This document shows, one piece after another, positions 60,184-64,000 of a stretch of 64,000 nucleotides of DNA (positions within the stretch are counted from its first letter, which is position 1; every line of letters begins with the position of its first letter). Source of the stretch: Rhodothermales bacterium (GTDB taxonomy: Bacteria > Bacteroidota > Rhodothermia > Rhodothermales > Bin80); the NCBI GenBank assembly GCA_028278205.1, contig JANQES010000043.1, forward strand, positions 1 through 64,000, in the 5' to 3' direction. The position numbers were made by a program, and so were the translations under genes. Below the pieces are notes generated by a model. That model saw only the letters and a program-made list of their open reading frames with translations. It ran no database searches and had not been told where the DNA came from.

Positions 60184-60474
60184 ATGACGATGATCAAACC
60201 GCTTAGCGATCGCGTGGTCGTGAAGGCCGAGGAAGCTGAGGAGAAAACCTCAAGCGGCCTCTACATCCCCGATTCGGCCAAAGAAAAGCCCCAGCGCGGG
60301 ACCGTCGTCTCGGTCGGCCCGGGCCGCGTAGAAAACGGCACCAAGATCGAGATGTCGGTCAAAGAGGGCGACACGGTCCTCTACGGCAAGTATTCCGGTA
60401 CCGAAATCACCCTCGACGGCGATGAGTACCTGATTATGCGAGAGAGCGACATCCTCGGCATCGTCACCGAATAG
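60184..60474 (+). CDS. groES: Co-chaperonin GroES
   Basis: This 96-residue protein forms the heptameric lid of the GroEL cage. It shows '[20 protein letters not shown]', the mobile loop '[20 protein letters not shown]', 'GPGRVENG', '[20 protein letters not shown]' and the terminal 'ILGIVTE'. A strong Shine-Dalgarno, AAGGAGGT (60167-60174), is placed nine bases before the ATG. It is first in the groES-groEL operon under the CIRCE site. A palindrome covers its stop codon. Confidence 0.97.
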   Translation: MTMIKPLSDRVVVKAEEAEEKTSSGLYIPDSAKEKPQRGTVVSVGPGRVENGTKIEMSVKEGDTVLYGKYSGTEITLDGDEYLIMRESDILGIVTE

Positions 60475-60498
60475 ATTTTTGCGCCAGCAAAAATCTAT
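60471..60498 (+). promoter_or_regulatory. Intercistronic palindrome on the groES stop codon
   Basis: ATAGATTTTTGC (60471-60482) and GCAAAAATCTAT (60487-60498) form a perfect 12-bp stem with a four-base loop; the groES TAG is inside the left arm. It may cause partial termination, RNA processing or stability control between groES and groEL. It resembles the stop-codon palindrome before rnpB. Confidence 0.6.
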
Positions 60499-60566
60499 GT
60501 ACAGGGCGCCTGAACCCCACGCCATTCGCCCGGCCCAGGCGTTATTCCACGAAACTACCCACCTGA

Positions 60567-62219
<1,653 letters not shown>

Positions 62220-62248
62220 GCAAGTCCTTTCCCCAAAGGCTCCAACAA

Positions 62249-62290
62249 GAAAAAGCGAGATCGCCAACTCCGGCGGTCTCGCTTTTTTTT
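62249..62290 (+). terminator. Rho-independent terminator of groESL
   Basis: AAAAGCGAGATCGCC (62251-62265) pairs with GGCGGTCTCGCTTTT (62272-62286; one mismatch region) and is followed by a T-run. Confidence 0.9.
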
Positions 62291-62296
62291 GGGAAA

Positions 62297-62452
62297 GGGC
62301 CAGTGGGATGTGGCCAATGGGGGAAAAGATAGGGGTAAAGACAAGTTCGCCGAACGGGATGTACTTTCTACAACTCATCATTCAGAATGAGGTGATCGGG
62401 GTCTTGAACCTCATCTTTTCCCCCACTGGCCACATCCCACTCGCCATTCGCT
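62297..62452. repeat. Heptamer repeat pair (CCAGTGG/GAATGGC word)
   Basis: The left arm has GGGCCAGTGGGATGTGGCCA and GGGGGAAAAGAT (62297-62330). The right arm has ATCTTTTCCCCCACTGGCCA, CATCCCAC and TCGCCATTCGCTA (62413-62453). The right arm supplies the TAG of the TerB-like gene. The GCGAATGGCGAGTGG word matches that at 9.60-9.66 kb. Confidence 0.85.
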
Positions 62453-63221
62453 AAAAAGTATCCAGATCCCAGGCTGTCCGGAGGTCGTTGAGCAGGTCTT
62501 CTTCGCTGTCGAGGAAGACGCCGTCGGCGTTGGCAATCTGGACGAGGTCGTCGAGGGCAGCCTGCCGCTGGGCCACGGGCAGCAACACCTTGACGGCTTC
62601 GACGGAGGCCGTCAGCATCGTCGGATGCGGCCCCTGGGCGTAGCGGTCTATGGCGAGATCGAGCACTTCATGGACGGCATCTTCGGTGAGGGCCGGCTCC
62701 CACTCTCTGAGTTTTCTGAGGATAAGCTGCCGTTCCTCCGGGCTGAAGTCGCTGTCGGGGGCGTGGGCCAGGACGAGGTAAATGAAAGCCAGATGATGTA
62801 ACGCCCGCCAGGAGGCCACGTCGGTCTCGGCAGGCGGCGAAGCAGGCTCGTCGAGGGGCAAGGCCACGGCCCAGCTTGTCGCGATGTCGTCGAGGAAATG
62901 TCGTTCTTGGGCGAGGATCACGCCGTCGGCCCGGGCGATGTGAAGGAGATCTTCGAGGGTATCTTTTTTTTTGTCGTCTGAGAGCATCTCGCCGAGGGTA
63001 TCGATGACCTCGCGGGCAGCTTCGCGCAAAATCTCGCCGTCGTGGCTCGTGAGCGCTTCGAGCACGACGTTTTGCACTTCGGCGCGGCTGAGGTAAGCAT
63101 ACCGGCTGTGGAGGGTATCGGTGACGGCTTCGCGTTCGGCATAGCTTAGATCGGCAGCGCCGCTTTGCGCCATCGCCAGATAGAGCAAGGCCAACTCGTG
63201 CAACGGGCTCACATTGGTCAT
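62451..63221 (-). CDS. Tandem TerB-like domain protein
   Basis: The 256-residue helical protein contains two related halves (~1-115 and ~130-256). Each shows the TerB pattern: 'LALLYLAMAQSGAADLSYAE', 'EREAVTDTLHSRYAYLSRAE' and 'LHIARADGVILAQERHFL' in the first; 'LAFIYLVLAHAPDSDFSPEE', 'QRQAALDDLVQIANADGVFL' and 'DSEEDLLNDL' in the second. TerB-like domains bind metals and membranes and occur in stress-response proteins; no ter operon is present here. The stop is within a repeat arm. The function is unknown. Confidence 0.78.
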   Translation of the reverse strand: MTNVSPLHELALLYLAMAQSGAADLSYAEREAVTDTLHSRYAYLSRAEVQNVVLEALTSHDGEILREAAREVIDTLGEMLSDDKKKDTLEDLLHIARADGVILAQERHFLDDIATSWAVALPLDEPASPPAETDVASWRALHHLAFIYLVLAHAPDSDFSPEERQLILRKLREWEPALTEDAVHEVLDLAIDRYAQGPHPTMLTASVEAVKVLLPVAQRQAALDDLVQIANADGVFLDSEEDLLNDLRTAWDLDTF

Positions 63222-63313
63222 GAACGAAGAAATCAGTTCGCAGATCAGGGGGGATTGGTACTTGGTACTTTGTGCTTTGTTTGTCCAGGACCTTTATACC
63301 GGACAAAAAAAGA

Positions 63314-63344
63314 CATAAAAAAACCCGCTCGAAGGGAGCGGGTT
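63314..63344 (-). terminator. Rho-independent terminator for the minus strand
   Basis: AACCCGCTC (63322-63330) pairs with GAGCGGGTT (63336-63344). On the minus strand the stem is followed by TTTTTTT. It ends the gene at 63373-63762. Confidence 0.85.
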
Positions 63345-63372
63345 CGGTCTGGAGGGCATGGTGGCAGCAGAA

Positions 63373-63762
63373 TCAGGCGGCGTCCGGCCACGTCTGATCC
63401 ATCAGGCGAGGACGGTGAAAATACCACCACTCGCGCTCAGGCGAATAGCCTTTCTCGGCGGCGACCGCCGGCCCGCAAATGGGATCATCGACAAAAACCA
63501 GATGCCGTTTGATGCGGTCGTCGGCTTCGTAGACGCGCTTGTGGTACCAGGCTTGCTGATACATGGGAATCAGCGCGAGGGTCTCTTCGAGAATCCGACG
63601 CCGGTCCATACTTTTGACGTAGGAATTATAATCGACGAGGTCGCCGTCTACGATCGAGGAGACGGTGCTTTCCCAGGTTGTGAGCAAATACTCAACCCCG
63701 CCCTCGACGATGTATCCTGCATATCCTTGACGTTCGAGATAATCACGTACTGGATCGTTCAT
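63373..63762 (-). CDS. Small hypothetical protein, function unknown
   Basis: The 129-residue soluble protein has no recognised family. It contains many aromatic and charged residues ('RDYLERQGYAGYIVEGGVEY', 'LALIPMYQQAWYHKRVYEAD', 'REWWYFHRPRLMDQTWPD'). No signal peptide, membrane helix or metal motif is seen. A clear terminator follows on the same strand, so this is probably an expressed single-gene unit. Upstream 63763-64000 is AT-rich and may hold its promoter; nothing else is assigned there. Confidence 0.65.
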   Translation of the reverse strand: MNDPVRDYLERQGYAGYIVEGGVEYLLTTWESTVSSIVDGDLVDYNSYVKSMDRRRILEETLALIPMYQQAWYHKRVYEADDRIKRHLVFVDDPICGPAVAAEKGYSPEREWWYFHRPRLMDQTWPDAA

Positions 63763-64000
63763 GACGGTGCGATCATCCGTTTTGGTGCGCGTCCTGGTAC
63801 TAATATCACTAGAGATAATCGCCGTTTTGGACTGCTACTTTAGCTGTAATTAAGGTTTTTTTTAAGTACAATCTTCGAAATTTGCATAGCGCATAAATCA
63901 AAATTAGATTCGATCTTCACTAAGTCAACGGAACTGCCCCTCCCTCCTCCCGTTGCCCAAACGGTGAAAATCATTGTTCCACGTTGCTCTCACCCCGCTT

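Overview
The window is a chromosomal segment from a GC-rich, didermic bacterium, most probably of the Rhodothermota/Bacteroidota lineage. Four things point there: an Lpt lipopolysaccharide-export cluster with a long OstA-like protein, a complete o-succinylbenzoate-type menaquinone pathway, a subtilase ending in a type IX secretion-like sorting domain (YPNPF...), and a Phd/PIN toxin-antitoxin pair among ordinary housekeeping genes. I see no transposase, integrase, phage structural gene, CRISPR array or tRNA.

Layout. 0.1-4.0 kb, minus strand: lptC, an OstA-like gene and lptB, followed by a 2H-phosphodiesterase. 4.1-9.6 kb: a B3/B4-domain protein, a three-gene partner-switching module (STAS antagonist, HATPase anti-sigma kinase, receiver-PP2C phosphatase), then a GNAT acetyltransferase and a sulfatase diverging from a region with two identical LacI-type palindromes. 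9.8-31.1 kb: seven men genes on the minus strand (phosphatase-menF-menD, menH-menB-menA, menC-ykgJ-like-menE), interrupted by two plus-strand blocks: a 2,720-residue LamG/coiled-coil protein (13.3-21.5 kb) and a two-gene exported-protein unit (24.4-26.8 kb). 31.2-34.0 kb: a membrane protein, a YbbR/CdaR-like protein and two adjacent bacterial-microcompartment hexamer genes with no enzyme or vertex gene beside them. 34.2-47.5 kb: toxin-antitoxin pair, flippase, UDP-GlcNAc 2-epimerase, hydrolases, GH13 amylase, class V aminotransferase, MFS transporter, RpiB-like isomerase, Nif3-like protein. 47.7-64 kb: coiled-coil zinc-ribbon-family protein, RNase P RNA, secG, NUDIX, rsmE, BamA/TamA-like protein, YdeI-like protein, mutY, subtilase, small membrane proteins, CIRCE-groES-groEL, TerB-like protein and a final unknown.

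The strongest cross-cutting signal lies between the genes. More than twenty intergenic spaces hold heptamer or octamer tandem-repeat arrays arranged as inverted pairs, so the transcript would fold into a long hairpin. Each locus uses one word (for example TTTTGGA, GGCAAAT, TTGGTCA, CTCATGA, GATGCGG, TATTGCG), and the same words recur at distant loci. The arms often run into genes and supply their stop codons or terminal codons. The other notable items are the nested LamG architecture of the giant protein, the orphan microcompartment pair (one with a Rho-N/SAP-like tail) and the octamer repeat at the 5' end of the OstA-like gene.

Start codons were chosen by family alignment, signal peptides and overlaps. 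Several of the longest possible open frames begin inside repeats or leaders and were shortened. All functional calls come from motif recognition by eye, without database searches.
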